This document shows, piece by piece, positions 17,831 through 26,245 of a stretch of DNA of 51,050 nt. Location of the stretch: NCBI RefSeq assembly GCF_002863225.1, contig NZ_PKEK01000042.1:1-51050 (forward strand), given 5' to 3'. The stretch comes from Mycobacterium sp. GTDB taxonomy: Bacteria; Actinomycetota; Actinomycetes; Mycobacteriales; Mycobacteriaceae. The notes under the pieces are model-generated. The model did not search any database, had not been told where the DNA came from, and worked only from the letters and a program-made list of their open reading frames with translations. A program made the position numbers and the translations under genes. Position 1 is the stretch's first letter, and every line of letters begins with the position of its first letter.

Positions 17831-19378
17831 CTAGCGACTGACGATGTATCCGTGGCTTTCGCGGTCCCAGGCCGCGGGTCCGGCCCCTTGGGCGCGAAGG
17901 ACGTCCTTGCGGATGCGCCCGATCACGTTCTTGGGCAACTCGCTGACGATCTCGACGTAGCGCGGCACCGAGAAGTACGGCATCCGGTCGGCGCAAAAGT
18001 CCAGCAGCTCTGAGTGGTCGAGGTCGTGGCCCGGGCGCACGGTGACGAACAGCAGGATGTCGTCCTCGCCCAGTTCACTGGGCACGCCGACGACAGCGGC
18101 TTCGAGCACCGCGGGATGCCGCATCACCACGGTCTCCACCTCGACCGACGAGATGTTCTCGCCGCGCCGGCGCAGCGAATCCTTCACCCGGTCAACGTAA
18201 GTCAGGTTGTGGTCGCCGTCCAGCACACCGAGATCTCCGGTGCGGAACCACTCCGGGTGTGGATCCACACCCGAACCGGACGGCCGCACGTAGCCCTCAC
18301 TCATCACGTGCGAATGGCGGGGGCGGCACGCGATCTCACCGACCGTGCCTTCGGGAAGTGGGGCGCCGGCCGCGTCGACGATGGTCACGTCGAAGTGGGG
18401 ATTCAGCCGACCCGACGTTCCGGGCACTCCGTCTTCGGCAACGCCTTTGACCGCGATCGGAAAGGCTTCGGTCAGGCCGTACATGGTCACGATCCGGCAG
18501 TCGTAACGCTTTTCGATGTCGCGATAGATGCCCGCGGCGATCGGCGCGGCGGAGATGAAGCGCAGCGGCAACTGTGCGTCGCGGGTGTCCGGCGGCTGAT
18601 TCCACAGCATCGACACCATCGCGCCGGCGCCGACAAAGCCGACGGCGTTGCTGGCCCGCACGTCGTCACAGACCGAAGCGGGATGGAAGCTCGACGCCAA
18701 AACTGTTGTGCCACCGACCAGCATCGGTGCCAGCACGGCCGGCGCGGCACTGAGATGAAACAGCGGCATCGCGGTCCACAGCGCCTCACCGGCGCTGAAC
18801 TCCCAGGCCGCCGCGGCGGTCGCGGCCGTGGTGAACAGGTAATGCCACGTGGTCGCAACGGCTTTCGACGGCCCGGTCGTGCCGGAGGTGAAGAACAGCG
18901 ACCCGATGTCGGCAATGTCACCGACGTGGCCGGTAACCGCTTCGGCGCCGTCGTCCAGCGAATCGTCACCGAACACAAAGCAGGGCAGTTCGCCGGCCAC
19001 CTCGGCGACCCGCGGCATGCGTTCGGCGTCGGTCAGAACGACCTTCGCCCGCGACAGGCTCAGCGCGTGCAGCAGGAAGTCGCCCTTGTTGGCCGTGTTC
19101 ACGGCGGCGGCCACTGCGCCGATGCGAGCCGCGCCCAGCCAGAAGTAGACCCACTCCGGGCAGGTGCCGGCGAACAGCGCGACACCGTCGCCCGGACCGA
19201 TTCCCAAGCCCAGCAAGGCATGGGCGGCCGCGCAGGAGCGCCGTCGCATCTGCTCGAAGGTCACGCCGACGCCGTCGACCGACAGCATCACCCGGTCGGG
19301 AAACTGCTCGGCACGCCGATCCAGCACCGCCGCGACGCTGAACCGCTCGACGCCGAAATCAGCCGGGCCGATGGGCAT
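17831..19378 (-). CDS. Acyl-CoA ligase (FadD/AMP-binding family)
   Basis: A 515-residue adenylate-forming enzyme that would activate a carboxylic acid to its CoA thioester through an acyl-AMP. It has the phosphate-binding loop FFTSGTTGPSKA (about 163-174), the adenine-site segment VTMYGLTEAFPIA, the hinge region WFRTGDLGVLDGDHNLTYVDRVKD and a C-terminal RIRKDVL with the adenylating Lys. The ATG overlaps the TGA of the upstream Rieske gene by one base (TGATG), so the two are co-translated. The substrate is unknown; operon partners suggest an oxygenated or cyclic acid. It is one of three such ligases in the window, and they are clearly different from one another. Confidence 0.92.
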   Translation of the reverse strand: MPIGPADFGVERFSVAAVLDRRAEQFPDRVMLSVDGVGVTFEQMRRRSCAAAHALLGLGIGPGDGVALFAGTCPEWVYFWLGAARIGAVAAAVNTANKGDFLLHALSLSRAKVVLTDAERMPRVAEVAGELPCFVFGDDSLDDGAEAVTGHVGDIADIGSLFFTSGTTGPSKAVATTWHYLFTTAATAAAAWEFSAGEALWTAMPLFHLSAAPAVLAPMLVGGTTVLASSFHPASVCDDVRASNAVGFVGAGAMVSMLWNQPPDTRDAQLPLRFISAAPIAAGIYRDIEKRYDCRIVTMYGLTEAFPIAVKGVAEDGVPGTSGRLNPHFDVTIVDAAGAPLPEGTVGEIACRPRHSHVMSEGYVRPSGSGVDPHPEWFRTGDLGVLDGDHNLTYVDRVKDSLRRRGENISSVEVETVVMRHPAVLEAAVVGVPSELGEDDILLFVTVRPGHDLDHSELLDFCADRMPYFSVPRYVEIVSELPKNVIGRIRKDVLRAQGAGPAAWDRESHGYIVSR

Positions 19379-20493
19379 CAGGCCCCTGCAGCCGCCGGGT
19401 CCGGGTCACCAGCCGCGGTGTAGCCGAAGTCGTTCGAAGCGGGCTCTTCACCCGGGTAGAACCGGTGCGCCCAGCGCCGCAGCGCCGCGTAGTCGTGCGC
19501 CTCTTCGGGTGCGAGGTTCGGCTTCTCCAGATACTTCATGTTTTCCCAGGTGAAGAAGTCCTGCTTGATGACTTCTTGTTGCAGCGCCAGGAATTTCGCG
19601 GCCCGGCCACTCGGCACGTCACCGGTGTCGCCGGACTCCCGGACCGAGGCCTGGGTGTAGAAGTAGTCGGTGTAGTCCTCGTCGACCGGCGTCTGACCGG
19701 TGACCTCGATGGTGGCCACCAAGTCGCTGGGAAAGCGCACGATGCCCAGGCCCAGCGAATAGTTGTCGTAGACGATCTTGGCGTCGACCGGGCCGTTGGG
19801 GGTCAGCCAGGTCTGTGACCGTCCACCGCCGAAGTGCGCGCTGACCGTGGCGTGCAAGTGGTAGCCGTCGACTTCGAACGACGTGGTGTTCGCCGGGTTC
19901 GCGGCCTTGTGCACGTACTGCACGTGGTACGGGTCGGCGGCGTTTTCGATGATCATCTGCGCGTGCACCTTGACCCGGTTGAGCATCCGGCTGTGTGGGT
20001 GCAGCGGGTAGTACTCGTCGGTCTCCAACTCGGGCAACACCGGCGGCTGCCAGTAAGGCGCCCTGCCGTGCCGTTCGTGCCACACCAGGATGAAGCCGTA
20101 CCACTCGGCGCTGTGGTAGGTCCGGACGCGGACATTGTTCTTGCAACCGATCTTGCTGTAAGGAATCAGCGCGTTGGTGCCGTCGCCGCGCCACTGCCAG
20201 CCGTGCCACGGGCAGACGATGTTCTCGCCCTCGACCGTCCCGCCGACGCCCATGTTGGCGCCGAGGTGCTGGCAGTAGGCGTCCAGCACATTCACTTCGC
20301 CGGACTCGGTGCGAAACAGCACCATTTCCTCGCCGAAGTAGTGCACCCGCTTGACGTCCCCGGGCGCCAGCTCTGAGGCGAAGCCGACGATGAACCATCC
20401 GGTCGGGAATCGGTACGGCGACAGGCTGATGCCGCTGGGCCCGAATTCGCGCTCGGACGGATCGATGGAGGAGTCCGAAATGGTGTCCGTCAC
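19378..20493 (-). CDS. KshA-like Rieske non-haem iron oxygenase
   Basis: The 371-residue protein has an N-terminal Rieske [2Fe-2S] domain with Cys74-x-His76 and Cys94-x2-His97 (CPWHGWQW), and a catalytic domain with the mononuclear iron motif NAADPYHVQYVH (Asn184, Asp187, His190, His195). Length and motif are close to the oxygenase component of 3-ketosteroid 9-alpha-hydroxylase (KshA), so hydroxylation of a steroid-like or other polycyclic ketone is plausible; the actual substrate is not known. No reductase is encoded beside it. The start is taken as GTG 20493 because AGAAGGAG lies just upstream; an in-frame ATG at 20514 would put that site inside the gene. It is the first gene of the minus-strand operon running to 16417, and the 18-bp AT-rich motif lies 77 bases upstream. 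Confidence 0.88.
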   Translation of the reverse strand: MTDTISDSSIDPSEREFGPSGISLSPYRFPTGWFIVGFASELAPGDVKRVHYFGEEMVLFRTESGEVNVLDAYCQHLGANMGVGGTVEGENIVCPWHGWQWRGDGTNALIPYSKIGCKNNVRVRTYHSAEWYGFILVWHERHGRAPYWQPPVLPELETDEYYPLHPHSRMLNRVKVHAQMIIENAADPYHVQYVHKAANPANTTSFEVDGYHLHATVSAHFGGGRSQTWLTPNGPVDAKIVYDNYSLGLGIVRFPSDLVATIEVTGQTPVDEDYTDYFYTQASVRESGDTGDVPSGRAAKFLALQQEVIKQDFFTWENMKYLEKPNLAPEEAHDYAALRRWAHRFYPGEEPASNDFGYTAAGDPDPAAAGA

Positions 20494-20569
20494 TGGCTCT
20501 CCTTCTGCGTCCACTCACGCGCCGGCTGATTGGCACACAGCCGCGCTGGCCGCACTGTGAAGACTTGGT

Positions 20570-20587
20570 CTATTTTTACTATTTTAA
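20570..20587. promoter_or_regulatory. AT-rich 18-bp motif, copy 2
   Basis: CTATTTTTACTATTTTAA lies between the divergent Rieske and P450 genes. It matches the copy at 27152 in 15 of 18 positions, although its second arm is degenerate compared with CTAT-N10-ATAG. It is by far the most AT-rich stretch of its region. Confidence 0.45.
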
Positions 20588-20672
20588 GCATTGAACGTCA
20601 ACGCACACGCACGACGGCGGTAGGTTCAGAAACCGAACGCGGCGTAAGCGTGTTGGTGAATCGAGGGTGACG

Positions 20673-21896
20673 ATGACCGCTTCGAAAATCGATCTGTCCG
20701 ATTTCGGATTGTGGCGCAACGGCTTTCCAGACGAGGTGTTCAGCGAGCTGCGCCGCAGCAGACCGCTGTTCCGCCACGGCCTGACACCGGGTGTCGAGAA
20801 GACCGTCAAGCGGGATTTCTGGATGACCACCAAGCACCGGCATGCCGTGCGGCTGCACCGCGACCACGAATCGTTCACCGCTGTGGACGGACCGCTTATT
20901 CAGCCCGCCGACCTGTTCGCGTCCAACCCGACCATCATCACGCTGGACCCGCCGGAACAGATCAAGCACCGCAAACTCATCTCGAGCGCCTTCACGCCAC
21001 GGGCGATCGCCAGGCTCGAGGACGGCATCCGGGCCCGTGCGGCGCGCCTGATCGACGATCTGCTCGCCAAAGGCAGCGGTGACTGGATCGACGACGTCGC
21101 CGATGCCCTGCCGATGACCGTGATCGGCGACATCATCGGCATCCCCGAACAGGATCGACCCCGCATCTTCGACGGCTTCGACCACATCCTGAAGGTCCAG
21201 TCCAAGGCCGCCGAGATGGACACCGAGGTGTTCGCCTCGATCTTCGGCTACGCCATGGAGCTGACCGCCGAAAAGCGGCGCAATCCCGCCGACGACATCT
21301 GGAGCACCATCGCATCGGGCGTCATCACCGGCGACGATGGCAAGCAATTCCGCTTGGCCGCAAACGAACTGGAGTTCTTCTTCTTCGTGCTGGCATTCGC
21401 CGGCAGTGACACGACCAAGAATGCGTTGGCCATCGGACTAGAAGCGTTCGTCGCGAATCCGGACCAGATCGAACGGTACCGCGACGACGATTCCGTGCGA
21501 TCAAGCGCCGTCGAAGAGGTGCTGCGCTGGGCATCGCCGGTGGCGTATTGGACCCGCAGCACCAAGGTCGACATCGAGATGGACGGCCAGCACATCCCCC
21601 AGGGCGAGCGGGTGGTCGCGATGCTGCGATCGGCGAACCGCGACGAGGAGGTCTTCGATTCGCCGTTCACCTTCGACATCGGCCGCCAACCGAACCAGCA
21701 CGTCGCCTTCGGCGGCGGCGGAGCGCATCACTGCCTGGGCGCGATGCTGGCTCGCGCCGAGATCCGCGCCGTGCTGGACGAGCTCTTGCTGCGCTGCGAC
21801 GACCTGACCCTCGGCCCCGCGCAGGTCAGCTATCCGAACCTGACCACCAACATGTCGATCTACGACGAAATGCCGATTACGCTGCGCGCACGCTAG
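20673..21896 (+). CDS. Cytochrome P450 monooxygenase
   Basis: A soluble 407-residue P450. The haem-binding loop is AFGGGGAHHCLGA with Cys354 as the axial ligand; the I-helix oxygen-activation motif is AGSDTT (243-248) and the ExxR motif is EEVLR (Glu282, Arg285). Overall length and the GGxGxHxC loop resemble mycobacterial sterol/lipid-side-chain P450s such as the CYP125, CYP142 and CYP124 groups, but I do not assign a subfamily. It would hydroxylate a hydrophobic substrate using electrons from a ferredoxin; a candidate ferredoxin is encoded convergently 4 bases away. ATG 20673 is preferred over GTG 20667 because GAGG then sits about 6 bases upstream. It is divergent from the Rieske operon. 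Confidence 0.94.
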   Translation: MTASKIDLSDFGLWRNGFPDEVFSELRRSRPLFRHGLTPGVEKTVKRDFWMTTKHRHAVRLHRDHESFTAVDGPLIQPADLFASNPTIITLDPPEQIKHRKLISSAFTPRAIARLEDGIRARAARLIDDLLAKGSGDWIDDVADALPMTVIGDIIGIPEQDRPRIFDGFDHILKVQSKAAEMDTEVFASIFGYAMELTAEKRRNPADDIWSTIASGVITGDDGKQFRLAANELEFFFFVLAFAGSDTTKNALAIGLEAFVANPDQIERYRDDDSVRSSAVEEVLRWASPVAYWTRSTKVDIEMDGQHIPQGERVVAMLRSANRDEEVFDSPFTFDIGRQPNQHVAFGGGGAHHCLGAMLARAEIRAVLDELLLRCDDLTLGPAQVSYPNLTTNMSIYDEMPITLRAR

Positions 21897-21900
21897 CGAT

Positions 21901-22092
21901 TCAGTCGACCACCCGCAGCGCCGCCTTCGGGCACTGGTCGACCGCGACGGCCACGTCGATCTGCAGATGCTCGGGCACCTCGCCGTCAGCGACATGCACC
22001 ACGTCGGATGTTCCGATCTCGAAGATGTCCGGCGCCAGGGATTCGCAGAACCCGTTGGCCTCACACAACGATTCGTCGACAACTATTCGCAT
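21901..22092 (-). CDS. P450-type ferredoxin, [3Fe-4S] family
   Basis: A 63-residue ferredoxin with the pattern Cys10-x5-Cys16 ... Cys54-Pro. In mycobacterial P450-associated ferredoxins the motif is C-x2-X-x2-C-xn-CP, where X is not Cys, giving a three-iron cluster; here X is Asn13. It is the natural electron donor candidate for the P450 ending 4 bases away on the opposite strand. It lies 22 bases after the CoA transferase gene and is probably co-transcribed with it. The start at ATG 22092 has AAGGGAG about 6 bases upstream. The ferredoxin reductase is not in the window. Confidence 0.88.
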   Translation of the reverse strand: MRIVVDESLCEANGFCESLAPDIFEIGTSDVVHVADGEVPEHLQIDVAVAVDQCPKAALRVVD

Positions 22093-22114
22093 CGCTTACT
22101 CCCTTCGAGCACGG

Positions 22115-24496
22115 TTACAGTCCCTTGGGCCGGGTGCCGATCACCCCGGCCGCTTCCAGGCGCGTCAGGTCTTCACCGGTGAGCCCGCACGCCTCGCGCA
22201 GCACCTCGTCGTTGTGCTCACCAAGTGTCGGCGGTGGGCGCAGCAGCCAATTGTGCCGTCCGGTCAACGGAGCGAACGGCGGTCGCGGGTAGCGACCCGC
22301 CCCGGTGCGCGGATGTACGAGTGCCTCCAGGAACCCGCGGTCGTTGAGCTGATCGTTCTCCGTGATCAGCGACGGCGATACCACCGGCGCTGCCGGAATA
22401 TCCACGGCAGCAAGCGTATTCAGCACGTCGTGCAGTCCCTGGCCGGCAAACCAGGCCTGCAACTCGCGGTCGATCTCGTCGGCGTGCGCATGTCTCCCGT
22501 CGACGGTGTCGAATCGGCGGTCGTCGGTCCACGACGGCTGCCCCATCGCGTCCACCAGTGCCTGCCACTGCTCGTCGGTGCGCACAGTGACGGCAATCCA
22601 GTCGTCCTCGCCGGTACAGCGGTACAGGTTCTGCACGGCGCAACCGTGGCCGCGGTTGCCGCGGCGACTCAGCGTCACCCCGAACACCTCGGCCTCGATC
22701 GGCTGGATCGCGGTGACGTTGAGCACCGTCTCGATCATCGGCAGCTCGACCAGCTGGCCCACTCCGGCGCGGTCGGCGAAGCACAACGCGGCAGTCACGG
22801 CGAACGCCGCGTGCACGCCGGCCAACGGGTCGCACGCACCGCGCGGCGGGACGGGCGGACCGTCGGCTGATCCGGTGACCCAGGCCAGACCGGCGATCTG
22901 CTCCATCGTCGGTGCGAACCCGACGCGGTCTCGCCACGGACCGTCCAGACCGAACGCCGGCATCCTGGCGACGACCAAACGCGGGTTGATCTCCAACAAG
23001 GCGTCGGCTGTCAGACCGAAATGATCCATCACCCGCGGCGAGAAGTTCTCGATCACCACGTCGGCGCCGGCGACCAGGTCACGAAACAGGGACCGCCCGT
23101 CGTCAGAGCCCAAATCCAGTGTGACAGAACGCTTGTTGGTGTTCATGGCGTGGAACACCCAGCCATACTCCCACCAGTCGTCGACGTCTTTGCGCATCCC
23201 ACCGGAATAACGGATGCCGTCGGGCCGCTGGATCGATTCCACCTTCACCACGTCTGCACCGAAGGCCGCGAGCAGGTGGGTGGCGGCCGGCCCGGCCCAG
23301 AACGCGGTCAGATCGACGATGCGAACGCCGTCGAGCGGCAGCCGCGGATCGGACGGCTGGTCGCGGTATGCCCGAACCGGCCACGGTGACGTGCCGTCGG
23401 CCTCGCCGAGGGCGGGAGCGGCCCGCAGCGGCGCGGGTGCGCACCGCGACATCAGCCATGGGGTGCGGGGCTGGTGAAATCCCGCCGGGTTGGCGACGAA
23501 CGCACCACGTTCGGTCGCGTACGCGGTGTCCCGGATCGTGGCACCGTTTCCCAGCGCCGCGATCGGCAGCCGGAACAGTTGCCCGAGCTCGACCACCTCG
23601 GTGACGGTTCGCTCGGCCAGCCACGGCCGGATCTGCTCCCGGATGAAGTCGCGGAACTGCCATCGGCCGATCTGGAAACTCAGCTGCGGATTCTCGGTCA
23701 GCTCAGGGCAATCCACCATCGCCGCGAAGTCCAGCCACTGCTGGCCGGTGACCATCGTGATCCCGACGTAGCCGTCTTTGGCCGGCTCGATGGACGGCAC
23801 CTCGATGGTCCGCGTCACCGGCGGACTGTTCAGCAGGTGCGAGTGCAGCCACTCGCCGCTTTGCATCAACGTGATTGCTTCCAGCATCGAAAGATCCAGG
23901 TGTTCGCCGGCACCACCGTGCTCGACGCGGCGGCGGACGGCCAGCGCGCCGAAAGCGGCGAACACTCCACCCATGTACTCGCCGAGGTCACCGCCGACCG
24001 AGATCGGCGGACCGGCCGGATCGCCGCGGAAGCCGGTCAGGCCGGACCACGCCTGCAGAGTGAACTCGGTCGCGGCGCGGTCGGCGTAGGGGCCGGTCCA
24101 GCCGAAGTCGGAGATGGTGACGATCACCGTGCGGGGAAACGCAGCCAGCAATTGCGCCGGGTCGACGCCCCACTGCGCCGCCCGCGAGCGGGTCGCGGTC
24201 ACCACGATGATGTCGGCGCCGGCCAATTCGGCCCGAAGATCCACACCCGACCAGGTCAGGCTGCGCTTACCGGCATTGAGAAAGCCGAACAATGGGGCGT
24301 CCGTACCGTCCGGGATGGTTGCGTCGACGGCACTGAAGCGTCGCAGCCAATCCCCTTGCGGGGGCTCGATTTTGCGAACTTCGGCGCCCGCGTCCACCAA
24401 GAGCTTTCCGCAATAGCTACCGGCGATACGATCGCTGAGCTCGACGACGCGGACGTCCTGCAGCGGCGTCGGTCGGCTGCCATACTCGTCGCTCAA
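22115..24496 (-). CDS. Double-domain CaiB/BaiF-type (class III) CoA transferase
   Basis: The 793-residue protein consists of two fused CoA-transferase domains, about residues 10-370 and 385-790. Each has its own copy of the family pattern: VRVVELSDRIAGSYCGKLL in the first, VRIVDLTAFWAGPAATHLL in the second, and each keeps an Asp in the region of the catalytic carboxylate (GGDLGEYMGG and ACDPLAGVHAAF). Class III enzymes move CoA between acids without ATP, so this could activate or recycle pathway acids. Single-domain members are about 400 residues and act as intertwined dimers; tandem fusions are known in mycobacteria. The start is a TTG at 24496, the furthest upstream start in frame, with weak ribosome-site evidence, so the true start could be slightly downstream. 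Confidence 0.88.
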   Translation of the reverse strand: MSDEYGSRPTPLQDVRVVELSDRIAGSYCGKLLVDAGAEVRKIEPPQGDWLRRFSAVDATIPDGTDAPLFGFLNAGKRSLTWSGVDLRAELAGADIIVVTATRSRAAQWGVDPAQLLAAFPRTVIVTISDFGWTGPYADRAATEFTLQAWSGLTGFRGDPAGPPISVGGDLGEYMGGVFAAFGALAVRRRVEHGGAGEHLDLSMLEAITLMQSGEWLHSHLLNSPPVTRTIEVPSIEPAKDGYVGITMVTGQQWLDFAAMVDCPELTENPQLSFQIGRWQFRDFIREQIRPWLAERTVTEVVELGQLFRLPIAALGNGATIRDTAYATERGAFVANPAGFHQPRTPWLMSRCAPAPLRAAPALGEADGTSPWPVRAYRDQPSDPRLPLDGVRIVDLTAFWAGPAATHLLAAFGADVVKVESIQRPDGIRYSGGMRKDVDDWWEYGWVFHAMNTNKRSVTLDLGSDDGRSLFRDLVAGADVVIENFSPRVMDHFGLTADALLEINPRLVVARMPAFGLDGPWRDRVGFAPTMEQIAGLAWVTGSADGPPVPPRGACDPLAGVHAAFAVTAALCFADRAGVGQLVELPMIETVLNVTAIQPIEAEVFGVTLSRRGNRGHGCAVQNLYRCTGEDDWIAVTVRTDEQWQALVDAMGQPSWTDDRRFDTVDGRHAHADEIDRELQAWFAGQGLHDVLNTLAAVDIPAAPVVSPSLITENDQLNDRGFLEALVHPRTGAGRYPRPPFAPLTGRHNWLLRPPPTLGEHNDEVLREACGLTGEDLTRLEAAGVIGTRPKGL

Positions 24497-24571
24497 CCTG
24501 TGTCCGTCTGCGTCGTCGGGTTGTCGGTCATGTCATCGTCGTGAGTTTGCCCGGTCCGGCCGGTTTGCTGG

Positions 24572-24600
24572 ATAGCCGCGTAGTTGACCAGCGCGGCTAT
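24572..24600. promoter_or_regulatory. Perfect inverted repeat between CoA transferase and GntR genes
   Basis: Arms ATAGCCGCG (24572-24580) and CGCGGCTAT (24592-24600) are perfect 9-base inverted repeats separated by 11 bases. They lie 76 bases from the CoA transferase start and 88 bases before the regulator start. A second, smaller pair (TACTG 24609-24613, CAGTA 24623-24627) follows. An operator for the adjacent GntR regulator is the likeliest role. Confidence 0.45.
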
Positions 24601-24687
24601 TATGCCATTACTGTTAAGATTGCAGTATATGGAGTTCGCGGGCGCAGCGGCCGCAACTCCTGTCGGCCGTGCTGCTGCTGGAATCAG

Positions 24688-25509
24688 ATGACTGCGCTGG
24701 GAATTGGGCCCGAGGCCCGACGTCGACTGTCGGCGCCGCGGATCGCGGAGATCGTCGCCGACGAGTTGCGCCGTCAGATCATCGACGGCGAGCTGGCCGA
24801 CGGTGATTTGCTGCCCCGCCAGGAAGTGCTCGTCGAGCAGTTCAATGTCAGCCTCGTCTCGCTGCGAGAGGCGTTGCGCATTCTCGAAACCGAAGGGCTG
24901 GTCTCGGTTCGGCGAGGTAATCGCGGCGGGGCGATCGTGCATGCTCCGGCGAAGACCAGCGCCGCCTACATGCTGGGTCTGCTGCTGCAGAGTGAATCGG
25001 TCGTCGTTGCCGACCTCGGGACCGCGCTGCTGGAACTCGAACCCGCGTGCGCGGCGCTCGCGGCCCAGCGGGCCGACCGCGCCGACACCATCGTGCGCGA
25101 GCTCAAGGAGATCAACGACGCGATGGAGATCCACCTCGAGGACGGACCCGAATTCACCGAGATCGGGCGCAGATTCCACGATGCGATCGTGCACGGTTGC
25201 GGAAACAAGACCATCATCGCCGTCGTCGGCACGCTGGAGACGTTGTGGACCAGCCACGAGCAGCAGTGGGCCGACGAGAGCGCGGCCAAAGGCACCTACC
25301 CGTCGCTGACCAAGCGTCGCGCCGTGCTCAACACGCACATCAAGATGGCCGAGACGATCGCGGCCGGCGACGTCGAGCGCGCCCGCCGGGTTGCGGCCCG
25401 GCATCTGTCCGACACCCAGAGTCATGTGCTGGCCGCCGGTCCTGATCAACGGATCTACGCCTTGTCGCCGCAGGCGTTGTCGCGCCCGCGAGACAGCCGT
25501 CATCTCTAG
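24688..25509 (+). CDS. GntR-family transcriptional regulator, FCD (FadR) type
   Basis: A 273-residue DNA-binding regulator. The N-terminal winged helix-turn-helix (about 15-85) includes APRIAEIVADELRRQIIDGEL and FNVSLVSLREALRILETEGL, followed by an all-helical FCD effector domain (about 100-250) with the helix pattern EIGRRFHDAIVHGCGN. FCD members usually sense small organic acids or acyl-CoAs and act as repressors released by the ligand. The start ATG 24688 was chosen because the domain begins 15 residues later; the frame stays open to 24541, through low-complexity sequence. It is followed after 3 bases by an SDR gene and divergent from the CoA transferase gene. Control of those neighbours through the inverted repeat at 24572 is inferred. 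Confidence 0.88.
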   Translation: MTALGIGPEARRRLSAPRIAEIVADELRRQIIDGELADGDLLPRQEVLVEQFNVSLVSLREALRILETEGLVSVRRGNRGGAIVHAPAKTSAAYMLGLLLQSESVVVADLGTALLELEPACAALAAQRADRADTIVRELKEINDAMEIHLEDGPEFTEIGRRFHDAIVHGCGNKTIIAVVGTLETLWTSHEQQWADESAAKGTYPSLTKRRAVLNTHIKMAETIAAGDVERARRVAARHLSDTQSHVLAAGPDQRIYALSPQALSRPRDSRHL

Positions 25510-25512
25510 CTC

Positions 25513-26238
25513 GTGAACGCACGAACCGCACTGGTCACCGGCGGAAGCGGTGGCATCGGCAAGGCATGCGCCGCCAAGTTGCGCGAATCCGGTTACGACG
25601 TGGTGCTTTCGGCGCGTCGCGAGGACCCGTTGCGCGCGGCTGCCGACGAGATCGGGGCGCGCTATCTGGTGGCCGACGCCTCCGACGCCGAACGTTTCGC
25701 CGAGGCGATCAGTCCGCTCGAGACCATCGATCTGGTCGTACATGCCGCGGGAACCCTGGGCGGAACTTACGCCCGCAAGCAGACATTCGCGCAGTGGCAG
25801 GCCATCATCGCGGCCAACCTGGACTCCTGCTTCGTGTTGACGTCGGCGGCGCTGCCGAAGATGCGGGCCGGATCCCGCTTCGTCTTCATCTCGTCCTCCG
25901 CGGCACACGAGCCGATGATGGCGCGCACCGCCTACTCGGCATCCAAGGCCGGCATGAACGCCTTCGCCCGCGCCCTGGCCCTCGAAGTCGACCGAGACGG
26001 GATCGCCGTCCACATCGTCACGCCGGGCCCGGTGGAGACCGAAATGCTGCAGGATGTTCCGTTCGAGATGCAGGCCATCCAGGTGTCGGACGTAGCCGAC
26101 GCCGTGGCATGGCTCGACACCGTGGACCCGTCGGTGGACCTGCCCGAGATCCGGCTCAACGCGGTGCGGCGTGGGCCCTACGCCCGGGTCCCGGTTGTTC
26201 CCGACGAGGTTCATCGGCGAGCGGCGCAGCGCGACTGA
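25513..26238 (+). CDS. Short-chain dehydrogenase/reductase (SDR)
   Basis: A 241-residue classical SDR with the dinucleotide-binding motif TGGSGGIG (9-16), VHAAG (76-80), Ser about 128 and the catalytic Tyr141-x3-Lys145 (YSASK). The PGPVETEM segment near 175-182 is also typical. It would interconvert a hydroxyl and a keto group; in this setting a 3-hydroxyacyl-CoA or steroid-type alcohol is possible. It starts at GTG 25513, 3 bases after the GntR stop, so it is co-transcribed with the regulator. The C-terminus carries an ARVPVVPDE tail. Confidence 0.9.
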   Translation: MNARTALVTGGSGGIGKACAAKLRESGYDVVLSARREDPLRAAADEIGARYLVADASDAERFAEAISPLETIDLVVHAAGTLGGTYARKQTFAQWQAIIAANLDSCFVLTSAALPKMRAGSRFVFISSSAAHEPMMARTAYSASKAGMNAFARALALEVDRDGIAVHIVTPGPVETEMLQDVPFEMQAIQVSDVADAVAWLDTVDPSVDLPEIRLNAVRRGPYARVPVVPDEVHRRAAQRD

Positions 26239-26245
26239 ACCGGCC

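Noticed and set aside
24493..26214. A 573-codon minus-strand frame opposite the GntR and SDR genes
   Set aside because: The GntR and SDR proteins have clear conserved motifs on the plus strand; this frame has none.
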